This document shows positions 52,940 through 61,389 of a stretch of 64,000 nt of DNA, piece after piece. The notes below the pieces were generated by a model. That model was given only the letters and a program-made list of their open reading frames with translations. It made no database searches and was not told the DNA's origin. Position 1 is the first letter of the stretch. The number at the start of each line of letters is the position of its first letter. This DNA is from Nocardia ninae NBRC 108245 (GTDB taxonomy: Bacteria; Actinomycetota; Actinomycetes; Mycobacteriales; Mycobacteriaceae), in NCBI RefSeq assembly GCF_007990755.1, contig NZ_BJXA01000034.1, positions 24,799 to 88,798 on the forward strand, written 5' to 3'. Made by a program: the position numbers and the translations under genes.

Positions 52940-53800
52940 CTACATCTTGGCGTAGCGGGCCATGACGAAGCTGTAGAGGCCGTAGGTGATGATGCCGAGG
53001 CCGGCCACGATCAGCAGAATCACGCCATAGGGTTGTGCGCCAAGGGTTTTCAGTGCACCGTCGAGTCCGGCGGCCTTGTCCGGCTCGGACCGGGTCGGGG
53101 CGAGGATCACCAGTACCCCGATGGCGCCGACCGCGAGGCCCTTCGCGACATATCCGGCCATACCGAGCTTGCGCACCAGTTCGCTGGTGTTGCCCTTCAA
53201 GTCTTTCAGGAATTTCTGGCTGATCCCCTTGTAGAGGTGGTATCCGCCGACGCCGATGATGATCAGCCCGGCGACGACCAGCGCGACCGTCCCCGCGGTG
53301 CTTTGCATCAACCGCGCCGTGATCCCGGCACTCTCCTGGCCGCTCGACTTGCCTGCGCCACGAGCGAATCCGAACGCCGAGAACGCGAACGACGCGTAGA
53401 TCACTGCCAAGGCGAAGGCTTTGACCCGGCGGAACGCTTCGGACTTCTTGCTGTCCTTATCGGGTTTCGATGCGCTGCCGAAGACCGTCTCGGCCAGTCG
53501 CCACAAGGCCATCAGCACAAACGCGACAACCGCCACCCACATGACGAAAACGCCACCCGGCTTGCTGACCAATTCGGCCATGGCGCCGGAGTGATCGGCA
53601 TTGCCGCCCCGCCCGCCCAGCGCGATGCGGATGGCGATATAGCCGATAATCAGGTGCACGATGCCCGTCATCACGAAACCCGCGCGAGCAAACCGCTCGA
53701 ACATCGGGTGCTGCGCGATCCGGCTGGCGTTGGTGGACGAAGTCCCCGACCATGCCCCTCCACCGCGGGTCTTGTCCGTACCAGCTGACAACCCACTCAT
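52940..53800 (-). CDS. DUF1206 membrane protein
   Basis: 286 residues. After a polar lead come three repeats of a two-helix unit of about 70-80 residues (starting near FERFARAGFVMTGIVHLIIGYIA, FRRVKAFALAVIYASFAFSAFG, VRKLGMAGYVAKGLAVGAIG), which is the DUF1206 pattern of six membrane helices. The role of this actinobacterial family is not known to me. It ends 29 bp before the Nudix gene's start, same strand, so the three minus-strand genes may form an operon. Confidence 0.88.
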   Translation of the reverse strand: MSGLSAGTDKTRGGGAWSGTSSTNASRIAQHPMFERFARAGFVMTGIVHLIIGYIAIRIALGGRGGNADHSGAMAELVSKPGGVFVMWVAVVAFVLMALWRLAETVFGSASKPDKDSKKSEAFRRVKAFALAVIYASFAFSAFGFARGAGKSSGQESAGITARLMQSTAGTVALVVAGLIIIGVGGYHLYKGISQKFLKDLKGNTSELVRKLGMAGYVAKGLAVGAIGVLVILAPTRSEPDKAAGLDGALKTLGAQPYGVILLIVAGLGIITYGLYSFVMARYAKM

Positions 53801-54174
53801 CAGATTCCCTCATCTCCGTCGAACCGAACGTCGGGCAGATACCCGGCGACGGCGTCTCGAAACAATCGCGTGGGCGGCGGATAGGAACCGCGTCGATGAT
53901 TCGGAGCGGTTGGGGCAGTGGAATTAACGGGTTTTTGATGTCGCGGTAATCGTCGACACCCGCGCTCGGTGGTTACTCTTACGTAGGCGAAGGAATGCTT
54001 GCCTTCGCCGGGAGCTCGGCTCTCCAATCCGGCGGAGTGACAATCCGTGTCGGATGCGTATCCATTCGGCGCACTCGCGCCGAATCCGCATTGTGGGCAT
54101 ATCGCCCGAAATTCGCTATATCGGCGACGGCGGCGACCTCTATCGATCGCGCGGCTTGTCGCACAGGAGCGTTC
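53801..54174. promoter_or_regulatory. Intergenic region between DUF1206 and acyltransferase genes
   Basis: 374 bp without a supported gene; it holds both divergent promoters. One 8-bp hairpin (GGCGAAGG at 53986, CCTTCGCC at 54002) lies about 170 bp before the acyltransferase ATG. A TACTCT-like -10 candidate lies near 53974. Nothing else stands out. Confidence 0.35.
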
Positions 54175-55602
54175 ATGGCAACAATCACTCGCGGCTTCCG
54201 GGCAGATCGGGACCAGACCGATCGACACCGTGCACGCCCGTCGACAAGCCCGGTGTATGTCAATCTCACCGACAAGGCCTTCCTGCGGTTGCACCACGGC
54301 TACGGCCTGCCGGTGGTGACGCAAACGCTGACCATTCTGGGTCGCCGTCCCGGCCTCGAGGAACTGAACTCGATGCACGCACTATTGCAGGCCGGGCCGC
54401 TGGCGCGGCGGGTACATCGCTCGGCGGTGCCGTTCGCGCGTGCCCGCTGGGTGCCTGCCGACACCGCGCTGCCGCTCGCGGTGGACCCCGGCCCGATCGC
54501 CGAGACCGACGCGTTGACCTGGGCCAATGATCAGGCCCAGTATCCACTCGCACCCGACGCCGGCTTCGGTTGGCGACTGTCGGCCGTGCCGACCACCTCG
54601 GGCGGCATGATCGTCTGCCTGACCAAGTCGCATGCCGTCGCGGACGGTCACGCGGGACTGATGGCCGAGGCCGGGCTGGTCGATCCGGAGCTCGCCACCC
54701 AGGATGGCCTCGCCGCCGAGGTAGGTCTGTGGCGCGAACTCGCCGACGGGGCTCATCGCAGCATCGACGTTGCGCGCCAGGCGGTTACGGAGCTGCGGCG
54801 GGCCGCGCACGATCCGGGGCACCGTGCGGCCTTGCGCGCCGCACTGTTCTCCCGTGCGCCGGAGCCCGAACCGGACCCCCGCGGGTGGCGGGAACAGTCG
54901 GTGGTGCTCACTTTCGATGCGGCGCAATGGAAATCGGCGGCCGAACGCGACGGCGGCACGACCAACACGCTGTACTGCGCGCTGACCGCCGACCTGCTCC
55001 GGCGCTGCCCGCTGATCGACAATATTCCACCGGTCCTGACCCCCGCCGTGCGGATTCTGCGGGAGACCGATCAATTGGATTCGAATTCCTTCACCAGGGT
55101 GCCGATCGTGGTGCAGCGGGAATGGCTGGACAGCCACGACCTGACGACCCTGCGCGCGGTGAGCAAGGCGGCGTTCGCGGCCGTGGCGACGGTCGGTTCC
55201 GGGGTGCTGTCGCAGCCGCGTCGGATGCCGCCCGATCTGCTCGACGTGCTGCCGGACGGCGTGGTGCACCGGCTGTTGGAAACGGTGCCGATCACCGTCG
55301 GAATGTGCTCCAACATGGGAGTTCTTGATGATTTCGTCGCGCCGCAGCTCGCCGAGTTCGCGCCGTCGCTGCACATGAAGCGGGCTGTGGTGCAGGGCAT
55401 CGACGTGCCGCGCACCGAGCGACAGCCGGTTGCGCTGGCGACCTGGCTTTCCGAATCCGGCGGCACCATGCACTGGGCATTGGAAGCGCTGAAGCCTGAG
55501 ATGGCGCACACCGCAGCGGAATTGGCCGACCTGGCGAAGAAGGTCGCCAGGTCGTGGGGCTTGCACCCGACCCAGATCTACACCGGTGACACGAACCCCT
55601 GA
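54175..55602 (+). CDS. Condensation-like acyltransferase (PapA5/wax-ester-synthase fold)
   Basis: 475 residues from ATG 54175 with AGGAG upstream. The active-site motif HxxxDG is present as KSHAVADGHAG (about residue 150). An opening VNLTDKAFLRLHHGYGLPVV and later STWLSESGG-type segments fit the BAHD/condensation-domain superfamily seen in PapA-type acyltransferases of mycolata. It stands alone, without a PKS beside it, so it may acylate a cell-envelope lipid or alcohol. An extended upstream frame to 53995 is not coding-like. Confidence 0.8.
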   Translation: MATITRGFRADRDQTDRHRARPSTSPVYVNLTDKAFLRLHHGYGLPVVTQTLTILGRRPGLEELNSMHALLQAGPLARRVHRSAVPFARARWVPADTALPLAVDPGPIAETDALTWANDQAQYPLAPDAGFGWRLSAVPTTSGGMIVCLTKSHAVADGHAGLMAEAGLVDPELATQDGLAAEVGLWRELADGAHRSIDVARQAVTELRRAAHDPGHRAALRAALFSRAPEPEPDPRGWREQSVVLTFDAAQWKSAAERDGGTTNTLYCALTADLLRRCPLIDNIPPVLTPAVRILRETDQLDSNSFTRVPIVVQREWLDSHDLTTLRAVSKAAFAAVATVGSGVLSQPRRMPPDLLDVLPDGVVHRLLETVPITVGMCSNMGVLDDFVAPQLAEFAPSLHMKRAVVQGIDVPRTERQPVALATWLSESGGTMHWALEALKPEMAHTAAELADLAKKVARSWGLHPTQIYTGDTNP

Positions 55603-55607
55603 TCGCG

Positions 55608-55745
55608 CTACTGGAACAGCTTGAGCAGGTTGACGATCAGGCGGTAGACGCCGTAGCCGAAGGGCGCGGCGACCCACAGCCAGGCGAAGACCAGCAGCGG
55701 AATGCGTCGCGGCGCGGCGGTTTCGGCGGTGCCGGGTTCGGTCAT
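55608..55745 (-). CDS. MFS transporter small subunit
   Basis: A 45-residue protein with one hydrophobic helix (RIPLLVFAWLWVAAPFGYGVYRLI). Its ATG overlaps the stop of the OFA-type MFS gene (ATGA). Such a tiny single-helix partner is a recognised companion of oxalate/formate-antiporter-like MFS proteins in bacteria. It probably sits in the membrane with the transporter and aids its stability or activity. Confidence 0.8.
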   Translation of the reverse strand: MTEPGTAETAAPRRIPLLVFAWLWVAAPFGYGVYRLIVNLLKLFQ

Positions 55746-57115
55746 GCCGGGCTCCCCTCGGTGCGGACGTCCGGTGCGGTGGCGGGCCGGTGATGTTTCG
55801 CGGCGACCGGGCGAATCAGTTCGTTGGCGACGAAGCCGGCGCAGAGCAGTGTGATCATGACGGCAAACGAGGCGCCGTACAGATCCGGCCCGGACTTTCC
55901 GTGCCCCGCACCGGAATCCGCGATGGCATTGACGATCAACGGCCCGGCCACACCGGCCACCGACCATGCTGTCAGCAGCCGGCCATGGATCGCGCCGACC
56001 TGGTATGTCCCGAACAGATCCTTGAGATACGCCGGGATGGTGGCGAATCCGCCGCCGTAGAAGGACAGGATCACCATCGCGCCGAGAATGAACAGCGCCT
56101 TGTTGGTCTGCCCGACCGACCACACCACCGCATAGGCGAGCGCACCGACACCCAGGTAGACCCGGTAGACGTTCTTGCGCCCGATCACGTCCGACAGCGA
56201 CGACCAGCCGATCCGCCCCGCCATATTGGCCGCGGACAGCACCGCGACGAAGCCCGCGGCGGCGACCGCCGTCACCGGGGTCGCGGTCTGTGCGAAGAAG
56301 TCGATCACCATCGGCGCCGCCTTCTCCAGGATGCCGATGCCCGCGGTGACGTTGCAGCACAACACGATCCACAGCAGCCAGAATTGCGGCGTGCGGATTG
56401 CGTCGTTGGCCGCGACGTCGTGCAGGCTGATCAGCTTGGCCGGTTTCTCCTGTGGCACCCAGCCGGCCGGACGCCACCCCGTCGGCGGCACCCGCACGAG
56501 CAGCACGCCCACCGACATGAACACGGCATAGGTCAGGCCCATCACCAGAAAGGTCTCGGCGATGCCGACGTTGTCTCGGCCGAAGGTGGTGAGCAGCTGG
56601 GTCGTCCACGGTGACGCGATCAGCGCGCCGCCGCCGAAGCCCATGATCGCGAAGCCGGTAGCCATGCCTGGTCGATCGGGAAACCAGCGGATCAGCGTGG
56701 AGACGGGGGAGATGTAGCCGATGCCGAGCCCGATCCCACCGACGAACCCGTAGCCGAAGACGATGAGCCAGTAGGCATTAGCGAACGCGCCGAGGGCGGA
56801 GATGAGCAGGCCGGAACAGAAACAGAGCAGCGAGACGGTCATCGCCCAGCGCGGGCCCCGGCGTTCGACGAGGGTGCCGCCGAAGGCTGCGGACAGTCCG
56901 AGCATGACGATGGCGATCTGGAAGGGCAGCGCGCTGCCGGTCCCCGAGATGTGCATCGACTTTTCCAGCGGCGGCTTGAATACGCTCCACGCGTAGGCCT
57001 GTCCGATGGCGAGGTGAATGGACAGCGCGGCGGGCGGAACCAGCCAGCGGCTCCACCCCGGTGGCGCGACGACGCGGGAATATCCGGTGGTACCGGCGGC
57101 GGCAACTGCGGTCAT
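55742..57115 (-). CDS. OFA-family MFS transporter (oxalate/formate antiporter-like)
   Basis: 457 residues, 12 membrane helices. SIHLAIGQAYAWSVFKPPL near the N-terminus, FVGGIGLGIGYISPVSTLIRWFPDRPGMATG and RIGWSSLSDVIGRKNVY mark the OFA group, which exchanges small carboxylates (oxalate, formate, lactate or pyruvate). It is coupled to a small subunit. No oxalate-degrading genes are nearby, so the anion is unknown. Confidence 0.88.
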   Translation of the reverse strand: MTAVAAAGTTGYSRVVAPPGWSRWLVPPAALSIHLAIGQAYAWSVFKPPLEKSMHISGTGSALPFQIAIVMLGLSAAFGGTLVERRGPRWAMTVSLLCFCSGLLISALGAFANAYWLIVFGYGFVGGIGLGIGYISPVSTLIRWFPDRPGMATGFAIMGFGGGALIASPWTTQLLTTFGRDNVGIAETFLVMGLTYAVFMSVGVLLVRVPPTGWRPAGWVPQEKPAKLISLHDVAANDAIRTPQFWLLWIVLCCNVTAGIGILEKAAPMVIDFFAQTATPVTAVAAAGFVAVLSAANMAGRIGWSSLSDVIGRKNVYRVYLGVGALAYAVVWSVGQTNKALFILGAMVILSFYGGGFATIPAYLKDLFGTYQVGAIHGRLLTAWSVAGVAGPLIVNAIADSGAGHGKSGPDLYGASFAVMITLLCAGFVANELIRPVAAKHHRPATAPDVRTEGSPA

Positions 57116-57252
57116 GCGGCGATCTCCACTCTCACTGTGTGGCGATCATAGGACCGGGACTGCCGTGCGATGACGGTTCTGTGACAATAACTTTCACTCG
57201 CCGCCGCTGGGTTGCCATCGATGCGTCGAACCTCGGGCGCTACCTGCGGCAA

Positions 57253-57289
57253 CCGTGCCCGCACCGCCTTGCCTGCGGGGCGGGCACGG
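57253..57289 (-). terminator. Stem-loop after the sphingomyelinase gene
   Basis: CCGTGCCCG pairs with CGGGCACGG; the 19-nt interior can pair further (CCGC with GCGG). It starts 14 bp past the sphingomyelinase stop in the direction of transcription. Confidence 0.7.
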
Positions 57290-57302
57290 TCCGCTGAGCG
57301 GA

Positions 57303-58265
57303 TCAGGCGCCCGCGGTCACCGGGTAGTGGTCGGACAGGTTGGTGTAGGTGTACGACGTGCCCTGACTGGTGACCGTCCACGCGGGCGCGGACTCCTTGA
57401 CCACGTGGTTCTGCCAGTTCGCCGGCTTGGCGTGGCCCTTGCGGTGCAGGACGTAGTCGAGATCCTCCCGCGGGTCGCTGGGGTAGCGGTAGTTCGCGAT
57501 CGAGTTCTCCTTGGTGTCGAAGGAGAACGGGTGGCCGGTGCGGGCGGTCGCGGGCTCGAGCCGGGCGTCGGCCAGCATCGACGCGTATTCGGCGCTGTGC
57601 GAGTCCACGTTCAGATCGCCGGCCAGCAGCACCTGCTCGGTCGCGGGGATCTTCTTCGCGGTGAGGAACGCGTCGATCTCCTTGAACTGCAAGGCGCGAT
57701 CCCTCGCGGCTTCACCGTCGGCGCAGCCGGGGTCGGTCGATTGGCTGTGCGTGCCGACCACGTGCACCTTGCTGCCGTTGACCGAGAGCACCGCGTAGGC
57801 GATCCCCTTGTTCGCCCACCAGTCGGCGCCGCAGGCGTTGGCGAAGATGAACTGCTCCTGGCGGATGATGGGCCACTTGCTGAGGATGGTGACGCCGCCG
57901 TCCTCCGGCGTGCCCGAGCTGTACTTGCCGCCGGTGGCGTCCCAGCCTTCCTTCGCGCGGCCGACAACCGGTGTCTGGTGCGGGTATTCGGCCTTGGCTT
58001 TGGCCTTCAGGGCGTCGGACGACTCGTTGTCGAACATCTCCTGCAGGACGACGACGTCGTTGCCCTTGAAGAAGTCGGTCTTCGGGATCTCTGCCGCGCG
58101 GTGGTCCTGACCCCAGTTGGGAAACAGGTTCTTGCTCATCAGGAAGGTGTTGTAAGTCAGCACCCGGATTTCCGGGGTTGCTGCGGAGGCCTGCGGGGCA
58201 TTCACCATGAGGGTGGTGGCGAGTGCTGCGATGATGCTGAGCCGGGTGGGCTGGGATAGCGGCAT
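57303..58265 (-). CDS. Secreted sphingomyelinase C (neutral, DNase I fold)
   Basis: 320 residues with a Sec signal (LSIIAALATTLMVNAPQASA). The exonuclease-endonuclease-phosphatase fold carries the residues of bacterial sphingomyelinases: VLTYNTFLMS (Asn), VVLQEMFDN (Glu), AGDLNVDSHS (Asp and Asn) and LSDHYPV (Asp-His near the C-terminus). The enzyme splits sphingomyelin to ceramide and phosphocholine; such proteins are toxins or nutrient enzymes in host-associated bacteria. It is monocistronic. Confidence 0.9.
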   Translation of the reverse strand: MPLSQPTRLSIIAALATTLMVNAPQASAATPEIRVLTYNTFLMSKNLFPNWGQDHRAAEIPKTDFFKGNDVVVLQEMFDNESSDALKAKAKAEYPHQTPVVGRAKEGWDATGGKYSSGTPEDGGVTILSKWPIIRQEQFIFANACGADWWANKGIAYAVLSVNGSKVHVVGTHSQSTDPGCADGEAARDRALQFKEIDAFLTAKKIPATEQVLLAGDLNVDSHSAEYASMLADARLEPATARTGHPFSFDTKENSIANYRYPSDPREDLDYVLHRKGHAKPANWQNHVVKESAPAWTVTSQGTSYTYTNLSDHYPVTAGA

Positions 58266-58438
58266 GGCACGTCCTCGGATCTCGTAGAACCTGGATATGG
58301 CAGAACTGATCGGACCAGGCGTGGATGACGCGCTCGTGACGTTTCCATGATCATTCGTCCGCTCGCGGACGTCGGATCGATGGCAGACTCGGCGAATCAG
58401 CTTGGCCCGAAGGGTTTCTCGGAGGTGGTTGTCGGACG

Positions 58439-59497
58439 TCAGCGCGGACGAACGTGGGAATAGGCCGCTCGCGCCGTGCCGCTCGCGGCATCGACGGTGT
58501 AGGCGTCCAGGGTGACCGCGTTGCGGCGGATCTTCGCGATCATGAAGCCGAGGCTCGAAAAGTCTTGCCAGAACGCCTTATTGGTAACGACCGACGCGCC
58601 GTCGCCCTGCTTGGCGGAGGCGCCGCAGACGATCTGCTGGGTGCCACCGGACGCGCCGGCGGTATCCAGGATCTGCGAGGTGTGGTCGTGCCCGGAGAGG
58701 ATGTAATCCGCCTTGCCGCAGACGACCTCGTCGAACAGTTCCTTCAGATGCCGGCCGCTCATGTAGTCGCCGGTGGTGACGCCGTCGTAAGCGCCTGCGT
58801 TGCCGTGCTTTCCGTTGTTGCGGTACGGGTGGTGGGTCAGCACGATCTTCCACCTCGCGCGGGATGCGGTCAGCGCGCGTTCCAACCACTGGCGCTGCCC
58901 GCGCATGTACGGGCCGTTCCACTGGTAGTGCGGATCGGTCTGGAGGACCGTCGAGGAGACGGGAACGGTGTCCAGCGCGAAGAATTCGACCAGGGGTTCC
59001 GGCCCGGCGGGCAGCGCCACCTGGTAATAGCGGGACGGCATGTACCAGCGGGCGGAGCGCTGGTGGTAGGCGACCTCGTGGTCGCCCTTGCTCGGATTCC
59101 CGCCGCTGCCCGCGAAGATCCCGCTGCAATCGTGATTGCCGAGCACCATCAACCAGGGCACGTCGATGCCCGCGTTGGGTTGTTCGAACTTCGTGGAGAA
59201 CTCGTCGTCGTCCGCGCTTTCCGCACCGTCCTCGTAGATGTTGTCGCCCAACCCGATCGCCAGCGACACTCCCTCCGCCTGGCAGATCCGCTTCGCCGCG
59301 GCGGCCACCGCGCGTTGCCCGGCCTCGCCGGTGCCCGCGTCACCGGTGACCAGCACGTTGATGTCCGGGCCCGTCGGCATCGGAAACTTGCTGTCCGCGT
59401 TGGCGATACCGGGCAGCACCAGGCTCCCGGCCAGCACACTCGCGCCGACGAGCAGCCCGCGCCTGGAAATACACAGTTGGTTGTTTCGGTCGTCCAC
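58439..59497 (-). CDS. Tat-exported metallophosphoesterase (purple-acid-phosphatase-like)
   Basis: 352 residues with a Tat signal (CISRRGLLVGASVLAG). The dimetal motifs are in order: VTGDAGTG, LGDNIYEDG, LGNHDCSG, LTHHPYRNN and SGHDHTSQ. The plan matches tartrate-resistant acid phosphatase/calcineurin-like phosphatases. Expected extracellular; the phosphoester substrate is unknown. Confidence 0.88.
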   Translation of the reverse strand: MDDRNNQLCISRRGLLVGASVLAGSLVLPGIANADSKFPMPTGPDINVLVTGDAGTGEAGQRAVAAAAKRICQAEGVSLAIGLGDNIYEDGAESADDDEFSTKFEQPNAGIDVPWLMVLGNHDCSGIFAGSGGNPSKGDHEVAYHQRSARWYMPSRYYQVALPAGPEPLVEFFALDTVPVSSTVLQTDPHYQWNGPYMRGQRQWLERALTASRARWKIVLTHHPYRNNGKHGNAGAYDGVTTGDYMSGRHLKELFDEVVCGKADYILSGHDHTSQILDTAGASGGTQQIVCGASAKQGDGASVVTNKAFWQDFSSLGFMIAKIRRNAVTLDAYTVDAASGTARAAYSHVRPR

Positions 59498-59683
59498 TTA
59501 CTGCCTCCCTGGGTCCGACAGATTGAAGTGACAACGTTTAACTGGGTCGGACGAACTGTGCGCGGTGGGCATGGGACGAATCCCCATCATTCGGGCAAAC
59601 AGGAGGTGGTCCCCTATCGGACTCGGCAGTTGAGGTGGGAACATTCCCGCACCTGGCGCAGTCGGCTACCGGATGCTTCGATC

Positions 59684-60148
59684 ATGACCATGACGGACAA
59701 CATCGATTCATCGCGCACGGTGACCGCGAGCCGCGACATCGCGGCCGCATCGGCACAGGTCTTCGAGCTGATCGCCGACCCGGCGCAGCAGCCGCGCTGG
59801 GACGGCAACGAAAACCTCGCGACCGCCGCGGCCGATCAGCGGGTCCGCGCGGTGGGCGACGTGTTCGTCATGACGCTCACCACCGGCGCCGACCGGCACA
59901 ACCACATCGTGGAGTTCGAAGAAGGCCGCCGCATCGCCTGGCTCCCCTCCGAGCCCGGCCAGCAGCCGCCCGGCCACCTCTGGCGCTGGGAACTCGAGCC
60001 CATCGACGAGAACCACACCCGAGTCACCCACACCTACGACTGGTCCCAGCTGACCGACGAGAAGCGCCTCGTCCGCGCCCGCGCCACCACCCCCGACAAA
60101 CTCCAGGCATCCCTCGACAGACTCGCCGAAGTCGCCGAGGGGCGCTGA
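59684..60148 (+). CDS. SRPBCC-family (polyketide-cyclase/START-like) protein
   Basis: 154 residues from ATG 59684 (a second in-frame ATG is 6 nt later). The helix-grip fold is indicated by RDIAAASAQVFELIADPAQQPRWDGNENL, a GDVFVMTL strand and the closing DWSQLTDEKRLVRARA helix region. These proteins bind or modify hydrophobic ligands. No context to define one. Confidence 0.8.
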   Translation: MTMTDNIDSSRTVTASRDIAAASAQVFELIADPAQQPRWDGNENLATAAADQRVRAVGDVFVMTLTTGADRHNHIVEFEEGRRIAWLPSEPGQQPPGHLWRWELEPIDENHTRVTHTYDWSQLTDEKRLVRARATTPDKLQASLDRLAEVAEGR

Positions 60149-60324
60149 CCTCGCAACTGGGGCCTTGCTCAAACTTGTTGACAGACAGCATGATTGATTC
60201 GGTCATGCGGAACCGTCATGCGGTGGCATCGACTTGTCGGAAGAACCCGGCTCGGTAACCACCGGATCCGGGAGCACCTGCATTTCACGAGATATGTGGG
60301 TATGTCTGGGCGGAAGGCATTGCT

Positions 60325-60642
60325 ATGAAACACATCGGCAAAGTATTGACAATGACCGGCGCGGTTCTTGTCGTGGTTCTCGGTACGACAGGTACTGCTC
60401 AGGCCGCGACCGGCGACTTCATCTACACGAGCCCTGATGGTACGCAGCAGCGACTGCAGGACCCGGAAGACGGCAAGTGCTACCGCATCGTCGGTGTCGA
60501 CTACACCGAAAACGCCACCGACCGTGCTGCGGAAACGTTCCGGAACAGCGATTGCAGCGGAACGTTCGGGGAGCTCTTTCCGCCCGGGACCCGCGAATAC
60601 CGTTCGGACTTCCAGTCGGTGCGATTCGGACGTCCGATCTGA
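60325..60642 (+). CDS. Small secreted protein
   Basis: 105 residues. A Sec signal (KVLTMTGAVLVVVLGTTG) is cut near TAQAA. The mature 77 residues contain one Cys pair (GKCYRIVG and NSDCSGTFG) and no known domain. Two TCATGCGG direct repeats (60203 and 60216) lie upstream, and GGAAGG precedes the ATG. Similar short two-Cys exported proteins are common in Nocardia, but I do not know a function. Confidence 0.7.
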   Translation: MKHIGKVLTMTGAVLVVVLGTTGTAQAATGDFIYTSPDGTQQRLQDPEDGKCYRIVGVDYTENATDRAAETFRNSDCSGTFGELFPPGTREYRSDFQSVRFGRPI

Positions 60643-60673
60643 TCCGGCCGACTCGTGGGCGGCCCCCGTTTGC

Positions 60674-61354
60674 CTAAGGGACGTCTTCGTCGGGGGTGTT
60701 GCCTGCGGCCCAGATGCCGCGGACGTGGCCGATGTGTTTGCGGAGGAATTGTTCGAGTTCCTCGGCGCGGCCCTGTTCGATCAGGTCGATGATCGTGTGG
60801 TGTTCCTGGGCTGATTTGTCGAGCTCGCCGCGCTCGACGAGCGCGGCGAGACCGAACAGGCGGGTTTGGGCGCGCAGGTCGCCGACGATCTGCGACAGGC
60901 GCGGGTTGTGGCAGTAGTCGAGCAGCATCAGGTGGAATTGCCGGTCGGCGTCGACGTATTCGACGAGATCGCCGCGTTTGGCCGCGTCCACGATCTTGTC
61001 GGCCTGCACCCGCAGACCCGGAATGTCCGACTCGGGAATGGCGCCGACGATCGCGCGGACACTCGGTGGTTCCAGCAGCATCCGGATCTTGGCGATCGAG
61101 TCGAGGTCGGCGTCGGAGATCTCGGTGACCCGGAAGCCCTTGTTCGGCACCGAGATCACCAAACCCTGCTTGACCAGATCCAGCATGGCCTCGCGCACCG
61201 GCGTGGGGGAGACCCCGAAACGCTCCGACAGCCACGGCGCGGAGTAGAGCACGCCCGGCTCGAGCTCACCGGAGATGATCGCGGCACGCAGCGCGTCGGA
61301 CACGTGATCGCGCAGCGTGGGCCGCTTGGGTATAACCAGCCGTTCGATCATCAC
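60674..61354 (-). CDS. GntR/FadR-family regulator of the hydroxyproline operon
   Basis: 226 residues. An N-terminal winged HTH (LRDHVSDALRAAIISGELEPG, then LSERFGVSPTPVREAMLDLVKQGLV) is followed by an FCD ligand-binding domain with the Asp/His metal site (YVDADRQFHLMLLDYCHNPRL, then EHHTIID). It is the last gene of the operon and 35 bp after the permease. It most likely senses hydroxyproline or a catabolite and controls this operon. GTG 61354 or ATG 61351 can start it. Confidence 0.88.
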   Translation of the reverse strand: MMIERLVIPKRPTLRDHVSDALRAAIISGELEPGVLYSAPWLSERFGVSPTPVREAMLDLVKQGLVISVPNKGFRVTEISDADLDSIAKIRMLLEPPSVRAIVGAIPESDIPGLRVQADKIVDAAKRGDLVEYVDADRQFHLMLLDYCHNPRLSQIVGDLRAQTRLFGLAALVERGELDKSAQEHHTIIDLIEQGRAEELEQFLRKHIGHVRGIWAAGNTPDEDVP

Positions 61355-61389
61355 TGCGCTCCGGGTTTCTCCTGTGTGCTTCTATCAGA

